A stretch of DNA of 64,000 nucleotides from Xenophilus azovorans DSM 13620. Lineage in GTDB: Bacteria; Pseudomonadota; Gammaproteobacteria; Burkholderiales; Burkholderiaceae_C. The notes under the pieces were generated by a model that saw only the letters and a list, made by a program, of their open reading frames with translations, searched no databases and was not told where the DNA came from. The stretch spans positions 62,001 through 126,000 of the forward strand of contig NZ_JQKD01000011.1 of NCBI RefSeq assembly GCF_000745855.1. Direction: 5' to 3'. Positions 48,332 through 57,795 of this stretch are shown in pieces. How positions within the stretch are numbered: the stretch's first letter is position 1; each line of letters starts with the position of its first letter. A program made the position numbers and the translations under genes.

Positions 48332-48367
48332 AAACAGGCTGCGCAACGCCGACCTCACGAGAACGCC

Positions 48368-48565
48368 ATGCCCATCCCTGCCACAGACCCCCCCGCCTGC
48401 GACCTGAGCCAGCGCTTCGTGCGCGTGCTGGGCCGGCGCGACAACGGCTTCGTCGAGTTCGCGTTCTCGCTCGGCTGGCCCGAGCTGTCGGTGGACCTGC
48501 TGCTGCCCGAGCCGGACTTCGAGGCCTTCTGCCGCACGCACCGGGTGCAGCAGCTCGACGACTGA
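48368..48565 (+). CDS. dmpK: Phenol hydroxylase assembly subunit P0
   Basis: The protein has 65 residues. RFVRVLGRRDNGFVEFAFS and the AFCRTHRV ending match DmpK/AphK, needed to load iron into the oxygenase. It is the first gene after the sigma-54 promoter and 29 bp before dmpL. Confidence 0.92.
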   Translation: MPIPATDPPACDLSQRFVRVLGRRDNGFVEFAFSLGWPELSVDLLLPEPDFEAFCRTHRVQQLDD

Positions 48566-48594
48566 ATCCCTTCACCCCGAGGAGACAACGCCCC

Positions 48595-49587
48595 ATGAAC
48601 ATCGACCTGCAGGCGCGCGAGATCCAGCCGCTGCGCCAGACCTTCGCCCGCGTGGCGGCCTACACCGGCGACAAGCCCGCGTCGCGCTACCTCGAGGCCA
48701 CGCTGGGCGCGCAGCCCGCGGCGAACTTCCACTACCGGCCGACCTGGGAGCCGGAGTTCGAGCTGTTCGACACCGGCCGCACGGCGGTGCGCATGGCCGA
48801 CTGGTACGCGCTGCGCGATCCGCGCCAGTACTACTACGCCACCTGGACCATGGCCCGCGCGCGCCAGCAGGACGCGATGGAGTCCAACTACCAGTTCGTC
48901 GAGTCGCGCGGGCTGGTGGGCAAGATGTCCGACGCGCTGCGCGCCAGGGCCTGCGCCGTGCTGATGCCGCTGCGCCACGTGGCCTGGGGCGGCAACATGA
49001 ACAACTGCAACGTGTGCGCGCGCGGCTACGGCACCGCCTTCACCGCGCCGGCCATGTTCCACGCGATGGACCACCTGGGCGTGGCCCAGTACCTGACGCG
49101 CCTGGGCCTGGTGATGGACGAGCCCGGCGTGCTGGAGGCCGGCCGCAACGACTGGCTGCAGGCGCCGTGCTGGCAGGTGCTGCGCCGCTACGTGGAAGAC
49201 ACGCTGGTGCTGCAGGACCCCTTCGAGCTGTTCGTGGCGCAGAACCTGGCGCTCGACGGCCTGCTGTACCCGCTGATCTACGGCCAGTTCGTCGACGAGC
49301 ACCTGGCGCTGCAGGGCGGCACCGCGGTGGCGATGCTCACCGCCTTCATGCCCGAGTGGCACGACGAGAGCGCGCGCTGGATCGACGCGGTGGTCAAGGT
49401 GGCGGCGGCCGAGTCGCCGGAGAACCTGGCGCTGATCTCCGGCTGGTATGCCGCCTACGCCCAGGCCGCACAGGCCGCGCTGGCGCCGGTGGCCGACCTG
49501 GCGCTGGGCGAGCAGGGCGCCGGCGCGCTGCAGGCCGTGCGCGAGGCGCTCGACGCCCGCGCCCGCAAGGCCGGCCTGGCCGTCTGA
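48595..49587 (+). CDS. dmpL: Phenol hydroxylase P1, oxygenase beta subunit
   Basis: The protein has 330 residues, all helical, without the iron ligand pattern, as expected for the beta subunit of a soluble di-iron monooxygenase. It opens with MNIDLQAREIQPLRQTFARVA and contains ADWYALRDPRQYYYATW, typical of DmpL. It pairs with DmpN and DmpO in the hydroxylase. GAGGAGA precedes the ATG. Confidence 0.93.
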   Translation: MNIDLQAREIQPLRQTFARVAAYTGDKPASRYLEATLGAQPAANFHYRPTWEPEFELFDTGRTAVRMADWYALRDPRQYYYATWTMARARQQDAMESNYQFVESRGLVGKMSDALRARACAVLMPLRHVAWGGNMNNCNVCARGYGTAFTAPAMFHAMDHLGVAQYLTRLGLVMDEPGVLEAGRNDWLQAPCWQVLRRYVEDTLVLQDPFELFVAQNLALDGLLYPLIYGQFVDEHLALQGGTAVAMLTAFMPEWHDESARWIDAVVKVAAAESPENLALISGWYAAYAQAAQAALAPVADLALGEQGAGALQAVREALDARARKAGLAV

Positions 49588-49597
49588 GGAGCACGCC

Positions 49598-49879
49598 ATG
49601 AGCAGCAGCATCTCCAACGTCTTCATCGCCTTCCAGGACAACGAGGAAGCGCGCCCCGTGGTCGAGGCCATCCTGGCCGACAACCCCGATGCCAGCGCGG
49701 CGCACACGCCGGGCCTGGTCAAGATCGACGCCCCCGGCCGGCTCACCATCCGCCGCGCCACGATCGAGGAGCAGACCGGCCGCGCCTACGACCTGCAGCA
49801 GATCCACGTCAACCTCGTCACCCTCTCGGGCCACATCGACGAGGACGACGACCAGCTCACCCTGAGCTGGAGGCACTGA
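49598..49879 (+). CDS. dmpM: Phenol hydroxylase P2, effector protein
   Basis: The protein has 93 residues, cofactor-free. SNVFIAFQDNEEARPVVEAI and the TIEEQTGRAYDLQQIHVNLV blocks are diagnostic of MmoB/DmpM regulators. It docks on the oxygenase to gate oxygen and substrate. 10 bp separate it from dmpL. Confidence 0.94.
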   Translation: MSSSISNVFIAFQDNEEARPVVEAILADNPDASAAHTPGLVKIDAPGRLTIRRATIEEQTGRAYDLQQIHVNLVTLSGHIDEDDDQLTLSWRH

Positions 49880-49905
49880 ACCCACACATCACAGGAGACA
49901 CACGC

Positions 49906-51477
49906 ATGGACACCCGCGTCGCCAAGAAGAAGCTGGGCCTGAAGGAGCGCTACGCCGCCATGACGCGCGGCCTGGCCTGGGACACCAGCTACCAGCCGAT
50001 GGACAAGGTCTTCCCCTACGACCGCTACGAAGGCATCAGGATCCACGACTGGGACAAGTGGGAGGACCCCTTCCGCCTGACCATGGACGCCTACTGGAAG
50101 TACCAGGGCGAGAAGGAGAAGAAGCTCTACGCCGTCATCGAGGCCTTCGCGCAGAACAACGGCCAGCTCGGCGTGGCCGACGCGCGCTACGTCAACGCGC
50201 TGAAGCTCTTCATCCAGGGGGTGACGCCGCTGGAGTACTACGCGCACCGCGGCTTCGCGCACGTGGGCCGGCACTTCACCGGCGCCGGCGCGCGGGTGGC
50301 GGCGCAGATGCAGTCGATCGACGAGCTGCGCCACTTCCAGACCGAGACGCATGCGCTGAGCCACTACAACAAGTACTTCAACGGCATGCACCAGGCGAAC
50401 CACTGGTTCGACCGCGTGTGGTACCTCTCGGTGCCCAAGTCCTTCTTCGAGGACGCGCTCACCGCCGGGCCCTTCGAGTTCCTCACCGCCGTCAGCTTCA
50501 GCTTCGAGTACGTGCTGACCAACCTGCTGTTCGTGCCCTTCATGTCGGGCGCGGCGCACAACGGCGACATGTCCACCGTCACCTTCGGCTTCTCGGCGCA
50601 GAGCGACGAGTCGCGTCACATGACGCTGGGCATCGAGTGCATCAAGTTCATGCTGGAGCAGGACCCGGCCAACGTGGCCGTAGTGCAGAAGTGGATCGAC
50701 AAGTGGTTCTGGCGCGGCTACCGCGTGCTGACGCTGGTGGCCATGATGCAGGACTACATGCTGCCCAAGCGCGTGATGAGCTGGAAGGAAGCCTGGGAGA
50801 TGTACGCCGAGCAGAACGGCGGCGCGCTGTTCAGGGACCTGGCGCGCTACGGCATCCGCGAGCCCGCGGGCTGGAAGGCCGCCTGCGAGGGCAAGGACCA
50901 CATCAGCCACCAGGCCTGGAACACCTTCTACAACTACGCCGCCGCCGCGCCCTTCCACACCTGGGTGCCCAGCGACGAGGAACTGGACTGGCTGTCGCAG
51001 AAGTACCCCGACACCTTCGACAGGTACTACCGCCCGCGCCTTTTGCACTACCGCGCGCAGCAGCAGGCCGGCAAGCGCTTCTACAACAAGACGCTGCCGA
51101 TGCTGTGCACCACCTGCCAGATCCCGATGCTCTTCACCGAGCCGGGAGACGCCAGCCGGATCTGCTACCGCGAGTCCAGCTACCTGGGCGACAAGTACCA
51201 CTTCTGCAGCGACGGCTGCCAGCACATCGTCGAGGAGGAGCCCGAGAAGTACGTGCAGTCCTGGCTGCCGGTGCACCAGATCTACCAGGGCCACTGCTTC
51301 AAGGAGGGCGTCGATCCGACGCAGCCCGGCTTCGACCCGCTGATGGCCGTGCTCGACTGGTACGAGCTGAACGTGGGCCGCGACAACTTCGACTTCGAGG
51401 GTTCGGAGGACCAGAAGAACTTCGCCGCCTGGCGCGGCGATGCGCAGCCGGCCGCCGGCGAAGGAGATGCAGCATGA
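49906..51477 (+). CDS. dmpN: Phenol hydroxylase P3, di-iron oxygenase alpha subunit
   Basis: The protein has 523 residues. The di-iron ligands are E110, E140 and H143 (IDELRH), then E201, E235 and H238 (DESRH), the expected two E-x-x-H sets. A YHS-type zinc domain with CTTC and FCSDGC lies near residues 402-450. It hydroxylates phenol to catechol using NADH electrons from DmpP. Its stop overlaps the ATG of dmpO (ATGA). Confidence 0.96.
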   Translation: MDTRVAKKKLGLKERYAAMTRGLAWDTSYQPMDKVFPYDRYEGIRIHDWDKWEDPFRLTMDAYWKYQGEKEKKLYAVIEAFAQNNGQLGVADARYVNALKLFIQGVTPLEYYAHRGFAHVGRHFTGAGARVAAQMQSIDELRHFQTETHALSHYNKYFNGMHQANHWFDRVWYLSVPKSFFEDALTAGPFEFLTAVSFSFEYVLTNLLFVPFMSGAAHNGDMSTVTFGFSAQSDESRHMTLGIECIKFMLEQDPANVAVVQKWIDKWFWRGYRVLTLVAMMQDYMLPKRVMSWKEAWEMYAEQNGGALFRDLARYGIREPAGWKAACEGKDHISHQAWNTFYNYAAAAPFHTWVPSDEELDWLSQKYPDTFDRYYRPRLLHYRAQQQAGKRFYNKTLPMLCTTCQIPMLFTEPGDASRICYRESSYLGDKYHFCSDGCQHIVEEEPEKYVQSWLPVHQIYQGHCFKEGVDPTQPGFDPLMAVLDWYELNVGRDNFDFEGSEDQKNFAAWRGDAQPAAGEGDAA

Positions 51478-51830
51478 GCACCGTCGCCCTGCACCCTTAC
51501 GAATTCCCGGCCAAGGACGTGCGCGAGAACTTCCCTGCACCGCTGCTGTACATCGGCTGGGAGGAGCACCTGATGTTCTGCGCCCCCTTCTGCCTGCCGC
51601 TGCCGCCGGACATGCCCTTCGGCGCACTGGCCGAGCAGGTGCTGCCCGGCATCTACGGCGAGCACCCGGACTTCGAGCGCATCGATTGGTCGCAGGTGCA
51701 GTGGTTCAGGTCCGGCCAGCCCTGGACGCCCGACCCGGCGAAGAGCCTGGCCGACAACGGCCTGGGCCACAAGGACGCGATCCGCTTCCGCACGCCGGGC
51801 CTGGCGGGCATCGAGGGATCCTTCTCCTGA
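51474..51830 (+). CDS. dmpO: Phenol hydroxylase P4, oxygenase gamma subunit
   Basis: The protein has 118 residues. HPYEFPAKDVRENFPAPLLYIGWEEH and LPPDMPFGAL segments match DmpO. It forms the third subunit of the hydroxylase. It overlaps dmpN by 4 bp and precedes dmpP by 12 bp. Confidence 0.93.
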   Translation: MSTVALHPYEFPAKDVRENFPAPLLYIGWEEHLMFCAPFCLPLPPDMPFGALAEQVLPGIYGEHPDFERIDWSQVQWFRSGQPWTPDPAKSLADNGLGHKDAIRFRTPGLAGIEGSFS

Positions 51831-51842
51831 GCGGAGGCCGCG

Positions 51843-52907
51843 ATGAGTTACCAGCTCACCATCGAGCCCCTGGGCGCGACCATCGACGTCGAGGAGGGCC
51901 AGACCGTCCTCGACGCCGCGCTGCGCCAGGGCATCTACCTGCCGCATGCCTGCTGCCACGGCCTGTGCGGCACCTGCAAGGTGCAGGTGTGCGACGGCGA
52001 GGTGGAGCACGGCGCGGCCAACCCCTTCGCGCTGATGGACTTCGAGCGCGACGACGGCAAGACGCTGGCCTGCTGCGCCACGCTGCAGTGCGACGCCACC
52101 ATCGAGGCCGACATCGACGAGGAGCCCGACGCCGCCGTCATCCCGGTGCGCGACTTCGCGGCCACGCTGGAGCGTATCGAGGCGCTCACGCCGACCATCA
52201 AGGCGCTGCACCTGGCACTGGACAAGCCGATCCGTTTTCAGGCGGGGCAGTACGTGCAGCTGGAGATCCCCGGCCTGGGGCAGAGCCGCGCCTTCTCCAT
52301 CGCCAACCCGCCGGATGCCAACGGCGAGGCGGCGCGCATCGAGCTGAACGTGCGCCACGTGCCCGGCGGCGCCGGCACCACCTGGCTGCACGAGTCGGCG
52401 AAGGAGGGCGGCCGCCTGCGCCTGGCCGGGCCCTACGGCCGCTTCTTCGTGCGCCGTTCGGCTGGCCTGCCGATGCTGTTCATGGCGGGCGGCTCGGGCC
52501 TGTCGAGCCCGCGCTCGATGATCCTGGAGCTGCTGGCTTCCGGCTGCACCGAGCCGATCACGCTGGTCTACGGCCAGCGCACGGGCGAGGAGCTGTACTA
52601 CGACGCCGAGTTCCGCGCGCTGGCCGAGGCGTACCCGAACTTCCACTACCTGCCCGCGCTGTCCGGCGAGCCCGAAGGCTCGGCTTGGACGGGCGCCCGC
52701 GGCTTCGTGCACGAGGCGGCGAAGGCGCACTTCGACGGCGGCTTCGCCGGCCACAAGGCCTACCTGTGCGGCCCGCCGGCCATGATCGAGGCGTGCATCG
52801 CCACGCTGATGCAGGGGCGCCTGTTCGAGCGCGACATCTACACCGAGAAGTTCATCTCGGCGGCCGACGCGCAAGGTGCGCGCAGCCCGTTGTTCAAGCG
52901 AGTCTGA
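51843..52907 (+). CDS. dmpP: Phenol hydroxylase P5, NADH-dependent reductase
   Basis: The protein has 354 residues. The plant-type 2Fe-2S domain uses cysteines in CCHGLCGTC (37-45) and near 77. The FAD domain has RAFSIANPP, and the NAD domain GGSGLSSPRSMI and the CGPPAMIEA end. It delivers electrons from NADH to DmpN. GCGGAGG precedes the ATG. Confidence 0.95.
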   Translation: MSYQLTIEPLGATIDVEEGQTVLDAALRQGIYLPHACCHGLCGTCKVQVCDGEVEHGAANPFALMDFERDDGKTLACCATLQCDATIEADIDEEPDAAVIPVRDFAATLERIEALTPTIKALHLALDKPIRFQAGQYVQLEIPGLGQSRAFSIANPPDANGEAARIELNVRHVPGGAGTTWLHESAKEGGRLRLAGPYGRFFVRRSAGLPMLFMAGGSGLSSPRSMILELLASGCTEPITLVYGQRTGEELYYDAEFRALAEAYPNFHYLPALSGEPEGSAWTGARGFVHEAAKAHFDGGFAGHKAYLCGPPAMIEACIATLMQGRLFERDIYTEKFISAADAQGARSPLFKRV

Positions 52908-52909
52908 CG

Positions 52910-53287
52910 GTGCAGTTCAGCCCCCGACCCACGCTGCAGGTGCACGTCGCGCAGACCGGCGAGTGCTACGCCTGCGCCGGCGACGAGAGCCTGCTCAGGG
53001 GCATGCTGCGCCTGGGGCGGCGCGGCATCCCGGTGGGCTGCGTCAACGGCGGCTGCGGCGTGTGCAAGGTGCGCATCGTCGAGGGCAGCGTGCGCGCCCT
53101 CGGCCCGGTCAGCCGCGCCCACGTCAGTGCCGACGAGGAGGCGCAGGGCTACACCCTGGCCTGCCGCGTGGCGCCCACCGCCGCGGTGCGGCTGGAGGTC
53201 GCCGGGCGGCTCGTCAAACCCTTTTCCGGCGCCAGCGCCATCCCGGCGCGCGCGCATTCACCCACGACCCAACCCAAGGAGACATGA
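52910..53287 (+). CDS. dmpQ: XylT-type 2Fe-2S ferredoxin
   Basis: The protein has 125 residues from a GTG at 52910, 2 bp after the dmpP stop. Cluster cysteines are C44, C49, C52 and C85 in the plant-ferredoxin arrangement. DmpQ/XylT re-reduces the iron of catechol 2,3-dioxygenase after inactivation. The stop lies 1 bp before the dmpB ATG. The C-terminal 20 residues are Pro/Ala/Thr-rich. Confidence 0.88.
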   Translation: MQFSPRPTLQVHVAQTGECYACAGDESLLRGMLRLGRRGIPVGCVNGGCGVCKVRIVEGSVRALGPVSRAHVSADEEAQGYTLACRVAPTAAVRLEVAGRLVKPFSGASAIPARAHSPTTQPKET

Positions 53288-53288
53288 C

Positions 53289-54233
53289 ATGGGCGTTCTA
53301 CGCATAGGCCACGCAAGCCTGAAGGTGATGGACATGGCGGCCGCCGTGCAGCACTACGAGAAGGTGCTGGGCCTGAAGACCACGATGCAGGACAAGGCCG
53401 GCAACGTGTACCTCAAGTGCTGGGACGAGTGGGACAAGTACTCGCTCATCCTCACGCCGTCCGACCAGGCCGGCCTGAACCACATCGCCTACAAGGTCGA
53501 GAAGGACGCGGACCTGGACACGCTGCGCGAGCGCATCGAGGCCTGGGGCGTGAAGACCGAGATGCTGCCGGAGGGCTCGCTGCCGGCCACCGGCCGCATG
53601 CTGCAGTTCAGGCTGCCCAGCGGGCACGAGATGCGCCTGTACGCGATGAAGGAATTCGTCGGCACCGAGGTCGGCTCCACCAACCCCGACCCGTGGCCCG
53701 ACGGCCTGAAGGGCGCCGGCGCCCACTGGCTGGACCACGCGCTGCTGATGTGCGAGCTGAACCCGGAGACCGGCGTCAACACGGTGGCCGACAACACGCG
53801 CTTCATGACCGAGGCGCTGGACTTCTTCCTCACCGAGCAGGTGCTGGTCGGCCCGAACGGCGACATGCAGGCCGCCACCTGGATGGCGCGCACCACCACG
53901 CCGCACGACATCGCCTTCGTCGGCGGGCCGCGCAGCGGGCTGCACCACATCGCCTACTTCCTCGACTCCTGGCACGACGTGCTCAAGGCGGCCGACGTGA
54001 TGGCCAAGAACAAGGTGCGCATCGACGTCGCGCCCACGCGCCACGGCATCACGCGCGGCGAGACCATCTACTTCTTCGACCCCAGCGGCAACCGCAACGA
54101 GACCTTCGCCGGCCTGGGCTACCTGGCGCAGCGCGACCGGCCCGTGACCACCTGGACGGAGGACATGCTCGGCAGCGGCATCTTCTATCACACGGGCGAC
54201 CTGGTGCCGTCCTTCACCGAGGTCTACACCTGA
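53289..54233 (+). CDS. dmpB: Catechol 2,3-dioxygenase
   Basis: The protein has 314 residues with two glyoxalase-fold halves. Iron ligands are H150 (HWLDH), H219 or H220 (GLHHIAYF) and E271 (NRNETF). It opens catechol next to the hydroxyls to give 2-hydroxymuconic semialdehyde. The spacing between the two histidines is longer than in XylE, which suggests the I.2.C-type subfamily described from low-oxygen toluene and phenol degraders; that placement is tentative. AAGGAGA precedes the ATG. Confidence 0.94.
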   Translation: MGVLRIGHASLKVMDMAAAVQHYEKVLGLKTTMQDKAGNVYLKCWDEWDKYSLILTPSDQAGLNHIAYKVEKDADLDTLRERIEAWGVKTEMLPEGSLPATGRMLQFRLPSGHEMRLYAMKEFVGTEVGSTNPDPWPDGLKGAGAHWLDHALLMCELNPETGVNTVADNTRFMTEALDFFLTEQVLVGPNGDMQAATWMARTTTPHDIAFVGGPRSGLHHIAYFLDSWHDVLKAADVMAKNKVRIDVAPTRHGITRGETIYFFDPSGNRNETFAGLGYLAQRDRPVTTWTEDMLGSGIFYHTGDLVPSFTEVYT

Positions 54234-54688
54234 TGGACGCCGCCGTGCGCCACAGCGTGCCGCAGCGCTGCATCGGCTGGCAGGCCGCGCATGCCGCGGC
54301 CGGCGCGGCGGCGGCCGAGGCCGCGCGCCTGGGTGCGGCCGTGAACATCGCGCTGGTCGATCCGGCCGGCCTGCTCGCCGCCTTCGTGCGCATGCCCGGC
54401 GCGCCGCTGCATTCGGTGGAGATCGCCATCGACAAGGCCTACACCGCCGCCAGCTTCGGCCTGCCCACCGCGCAGTGGCACGCGGCGCTGGAGGGCCATT
54501 CGCCCGCGGTGCGCGACGGCCTGTTGCGGCGAGCGCGCTTCGTCGCCTTCGGCGGCGGGCTGCCGGTGCTGGAGGGCGGCGAGCGCATCGGCGGCATCGG
54601 CGTCTCGGGCGGCAGCGAGGCGCAGGACGAGGCCATCGCCCGCGCCGGCCTTGCGGCGCTGGGCCTCATTGACAAGGACCCGACATGA
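54233..54688 (+). CDS. GlcG/HbpS-family protein in the phenol operon
   Basis: The protein has 151 residues. VNIALVDPAGLLAAFVRMPGAPLHSVEIAIDKAYTA (in short blocks) and GGLPVLEGGERIGGIGVSGG match the HbpS/GlcG fold, which binds heme or small ligands. Its ATG overlaps the dmpB TGA, and its stop overlaps the dmpC ATG, so it is tightly coupled to both. Comparable genes occur in Comamonas-type phenol clusters. Its role in the pathway is not known. Confidence 0.82.
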   Translation: MDAAVRHSVPQRCIGWQAAHAAAGAAAAEAARLGAAVNIALVDPAGLLAAFVRMPGAPLHSVEIAIDKAYTAASFGLPTAQWHAALEGHSPAVRDGLLRRARFVAFGGGLPVLEGGERIGGIGVSGGSEAQDEAIARAGLAALGLIDKDPT

Positions 54689-56139
54689 AACAGATCCTGA
54701 ACTTCATCCACGGCGAATACGCCGCCGCGGGGCGCACCTTCGACAAGCATTCGCCGCTCACCGGCGAGGTGATCGCCCAGGTGCACGAGGCCGGCCGCGC
54801 CGAGGTGGATGCCGCCGTGGCCGCCGCGCGCGCCGCGCTGGCCGGCCCCTGGGGCCGCATGAGCGTGGCCGAGCGCGTGGAGCGCCTGTACGCGGTGGCC
54901 GACGGCATCCACCGCCGCTTCGAGGAATTCCTGGCCGCCGAATGCCAGGACACCGGCAAGCCGCGCAGCCTGGCCAGCCACATCGACATCCCGCGCGGCG
55001 CGGCCAACTTCAAGGTCTTCGCCGACGTGGTGAAGAACGTGCCCACCGAGTTCTTCGAGACCGCCACGCCCGACGGCCGCGGCGCCATCAACTACGGCTG
55101 GCGCACGCCGGTGGGCGTGGTGGGCGTGATCTGCCCGTGGAACCTGCCGCTGCTGCTGATGACCTGGAAGGTCGGCCCGGCGCTGGCCTGCGGCAACACG
55201 GTGGTGGTCAAGCCCTCGGAAGAGACCCCGCAGACCGCCGCGCTGCTGGGCGAGGTGATGAACGAGGCCGGCATCCCGCCCGGCGTCTACAACGTGGTGC
55301 ACGGCTTCGGGCCGGACTCGGCGGGCGAGTTCCTGACCACGCACCCGGGCGTGGACGCGATCACCTTCACCGGCGAGACGCGCACCGGCGAGGTCATCAT
55401 GAAGGCCGCCGCCCAGGGCGCGCGGCCGGTGAGCCTGGAGATGGGCGGCAAGAACGCGGCCATCGTCTTCGACGACTGCGACTTCGACGCCGCCATCGAG
55501 GGCACCATGCGCAGCGTGTTCGCCAACTGCGGGCAGGTGTGCCTGGGCACCGAGCGCGTGTACGTGCAGCGCCCGCTGTTCGAGCGCTTCGTGGCCGCGC
55601 TGAAGCAGCAGGCCGAGGCGCTGAAGCTCGGCGTGCCCGACGACGACGCCACCGGCATGGGGCCGCTGATCAGCAAGGAACACCAGGACAAGGTGCTGTC
55701 GTACTACCGGCTCGCGGTGGAAGAGGGCGCCACCGTGGTCACCGGCGGCGGCGTGCCCGACATGGGCGCACGGCTCGCGGGCGGCGCCTGGGTGCAGCCC
55801 ACGATCTGGACCGGCCTGCCCGAGACGGCGCGCGTCATCAAGGAGGAGATCTTCGGCCCCTGCTGCCACATCGCCCCCTTCGACACCGAGGAGGAAGTGC
55901 TCGCCAAGGCCAACGACAACGCCTACGGCCTGGCCACCGCGATCTGGACGCGCGACCTGGCGCGCGCGCACCGCGTTGCGCAGCGCATGCAGGTGGGGCT
56001 GTCCTGGGTCAACTCCTGGTTCCTGCGCGACCTGCGCACGCCCTTCGGCGGTGCCAAGCAGTCGGGCATCGGGCGCGAGGGCGGGGTGCACTCGCTGGAG
56101 TTTTACACGGAGCAGAAGAATGTCTGCATCAAGCTCTGA
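54685..56139 (+). CDS. dmpC: 2-hydroxymuconic semialdehyde dehydrogenase
   Basis: The protein has 484 residues of the ALDH superfamily. The catalytic Glu is in LEMGGKNAAIVF near residues 251-262 and the Cys in FANCGQVCLG near 276-285. It oxidises the ring-cleavage product to 4-oxalocrotonate with NAD. It overlaps the upstream gene by 4 bp and dmpD by 20 bp. Confidence 0.94.
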   Translation: MKQILNFIHGEYAAAGRTFDKHSPLTGEVIAQVHEAGRAEVDAAVAAARAALAGPWGRMSVAERVERLYAVADGIHRRFEEFLAAECQDTGKPRSLASHIDIPRGAANFKVFADVVKNVPTEFFETATPDGRGAINYGWRTPVGVVGVICPWNLPLLLMTWKVGPALACGNTVVVKPSEETPQTAALLGEVMNEAGIPPGVYNVVHGFGPDSAGEFLTTHPGVDAITFTGETRTGEVIMKAAAQGARPVSLEMGGKNAAIVFDDCDFDAAIEGTMRSVFANCGQVCLGTERVYVQRPLFERFVAALKQQAEALKLGVPDDDATGMGPLISKEHQDKVLSYYRLAVEEGATVVTGGGVPDMGARLAGGAWVQPTIWTGLPETARVIKEEIFGPCCHIAPFDTEEEVLAKANDNAYGLATAIWTRDLARAHRVAQRMQVGLSWVNSWFLRDLRTPFGGAKQSGIGREGGVHSLEFYTEQKNVCIKL

Positions 56140-56989
56140 CGCAAACCCGGAGATCGGCCGCACGGTGCGGGCGAACGGCGTCCGCACCAACTACCACGAC
56201 CTGGGCAGCGGCGCGCCGGTGCTGCTGATCCACGGCTCGGGCCCCGGCGTGTCGGCCTGGGCCAACTGGCGGCTGGCGATGCCCGAGTTGGCAAAGCGCG
56301 CACGGGTGATCGCGCCGGACATGGCCGGCTTCGGCTACAGCGAACGCCCGGCAGGCTTCGTCTACGGCATGGACGCCTGGGTCGGCCAGGCGGTGGGCCT
56401 GCTCGATGCGCTGGACATCGACCGCACCGACCTGGTGGGCAATTCCTTCGGCGGTGCATTGGCGCTGGCGCTCGCCATCCGCCACCCGCGGCGCGTGCGC
56501 CGGCTGGTGCTGATGGGCAGCGTGGGCGTGCCCTTCGCGATCACGCCGGGGCTGGATGCCGTGTGGGGCTACACGCCGTCCCTCGAGGCGATGCGCGGGC
56601 TGCTGGACATCTTCGCCTTCGACCGCCGGCTGGTGACCGACGAACTCGCGCAGTTGCGCTACGAGGCCAGCATCCGCCCGGGCTTCCAGGAGTCCTTCGC
56701 CGCGATGTTCCCCGCGCCGCGCCAGCGCTGGGTCGACGCGATGGCCAGCCGCGAGGCCGACATCCGCCGCATCGCGCACGAGACGCTGGTGGTGCACGGC
56801 CGCGAGGACCGAGTGATCCCGCTCGCGAACTCGCTCGCCCTGGCCGACTGGATCCCGCGCGCGCAGCTGCACGTGTACGGCCGCTGCGGCCACTGGACGC
56901 AGATCGAGCACGCGGCGCGCTTCGCGCGGCTGGTCGGCGACTTCCTGGCCGAGGCCCGGGCCGACGAACCCCTTCCCCTCCAGGACTGA
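56120..56989 (+). CDS. dmpD: 2-hydroxymuconic semialdehyde hydrolase
   Basis: The protein has 289 residues, an alpha/beta hydrolase. The oxyanion segment is HGSGPGVSAWANW near residue 36; the nucleophile Ser is in VGNSFGGALA near 107, with acid and base in HGREDRVIP and CGHWTQIEH. It serves the hydrolytic branch used for ketone ring-cleavage products. The start lies inside dmpC in another frame. Confidence 0.92.
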   Translation: MSASSSDANPEIGRTVRANGVRTNYHDLGSGAPVLLIHGSGPGVSAWANWRLAMPELAKRARVIAPDMAGFGYSERPAGFVYGMDAWVGQAVGLLDALDIDRTDLVGNSFGGALALALAIRHPRRVRRLVLMGSVGVPFAITPGLDAVWGYTPSLEAMRGLLDIFAFDRRLVTDELAQLRYEASIRPGFQESFAAMFPAPRQRWVDAMASREADIRRIAHETLVVHGREDRVIPLANSLALADWIPRAQLHVYGRCGHWTQIEHAARFARLVGDFLAEARADEPLPLQD

Positions 56990-56993
56990 CCCC

Positions 56994-57776
56994 ATGAACA
57001 CCGAATCGATAGACCCGCTCGGCGACGAGCTGTACGAAGCGCTCCAGGCGCGCCGCGTGGTCGAGCCGCTGAGCGCTCGCCACCCGGACATCGGCATCGA
57101 GCAGGCCTACCGCGTGCAGCAGCGCATGCTCGCGCGCCGCCTCGAGGCCGGCGAGCGCGTGATCGGCAAGAAGATCGGCGTCACCTCGCAGGCGGTGATG
57201 GACATGCTCGGCGTGTTCCAGCCCGACTTCGGCTGGCTCACCGACGGCATGGTCTACAACGAGGGCGAGGCCGTGCCCGCCGCCTCGCTGATCCAGCCCA
57301 AGGCCGAGGGCGAGATCGCCTTCGTGCTGAAGAAGACGCTCAAGGGCCCGGGCGTGACGGCGGCCGATGTGCTGGCTGCCACCGAGGGCGTGATGGCCTG
57401 CTTCGAGATCGTCGATTCGCGCATCCGCGACTGGAAGATCAAGATCCAGGACACCGTGGCCGACAACGCGAGCTGCGGCGTGTTCGTGCTGGGCGACCGG
57501 CTGGTCGACCCGCGCGAGGTCGACCTGGGCACCTGCGGCATGGTGCTGGAGAAGAACGGCGAGATCGTCGCCACCGGCGCGGGCGCCGCGGCGCTGGGCC
57601 ACCCGGCCAATGCGGTCGCTTGGCTGGCCAACACGCTCGGCGCGCTCGACATCGCGCTGGAGGCCGGCGAGGTCGTGCTGTCCGGGTCGCTGGCCGCGAT
57701 GGTGCCGGTGAAGGCCGGCGACAACCTGCGCGTGACCATCGGCGGCATCGGCGGCTGCTCCGTCCGCTTCATCTGA
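56994..57776 (+). CDS. dmpE: 2-oxopent-4-enoate (2-hydroxypentadienoate) hydratase
   Basis: The protein has 260 residues. [18 protein letters not shown] and the metal-site Glu residues in [11 protein letters not shown] identify this family. It adds water to give 4-hydroxy-2-oxovalerate. It is a paralogue of DmpH two genes further on, sharing the fold. 4 bp separate it from dmpD. Confidence 0.93.
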   Translation: MNTESIDPLGDELYEALQARRVVEPLSARHPDIGIEQAYRVQQRMLARRLEAGERVIGKKIGVTSQAVMDMLGVFQPDFGWLTDGMVYNEGEAVPAASLIQPKAEGEIAFVLKKTLKGPGVTAADVLAATEGVMACFEIVDSRIRDWKIKIQDTVADNASCGVFVLGDRLVDPREVDLGTCGMVLEKNGEIVATGAGAAALGHPANAVAWLANTLGALDIALEAGEVVLSGSLAAMVPVKAGDNLRVTIGGIGGCSVRFI

Positions 57777-57795
57777 TTCCAACAAAGGACTCCCC

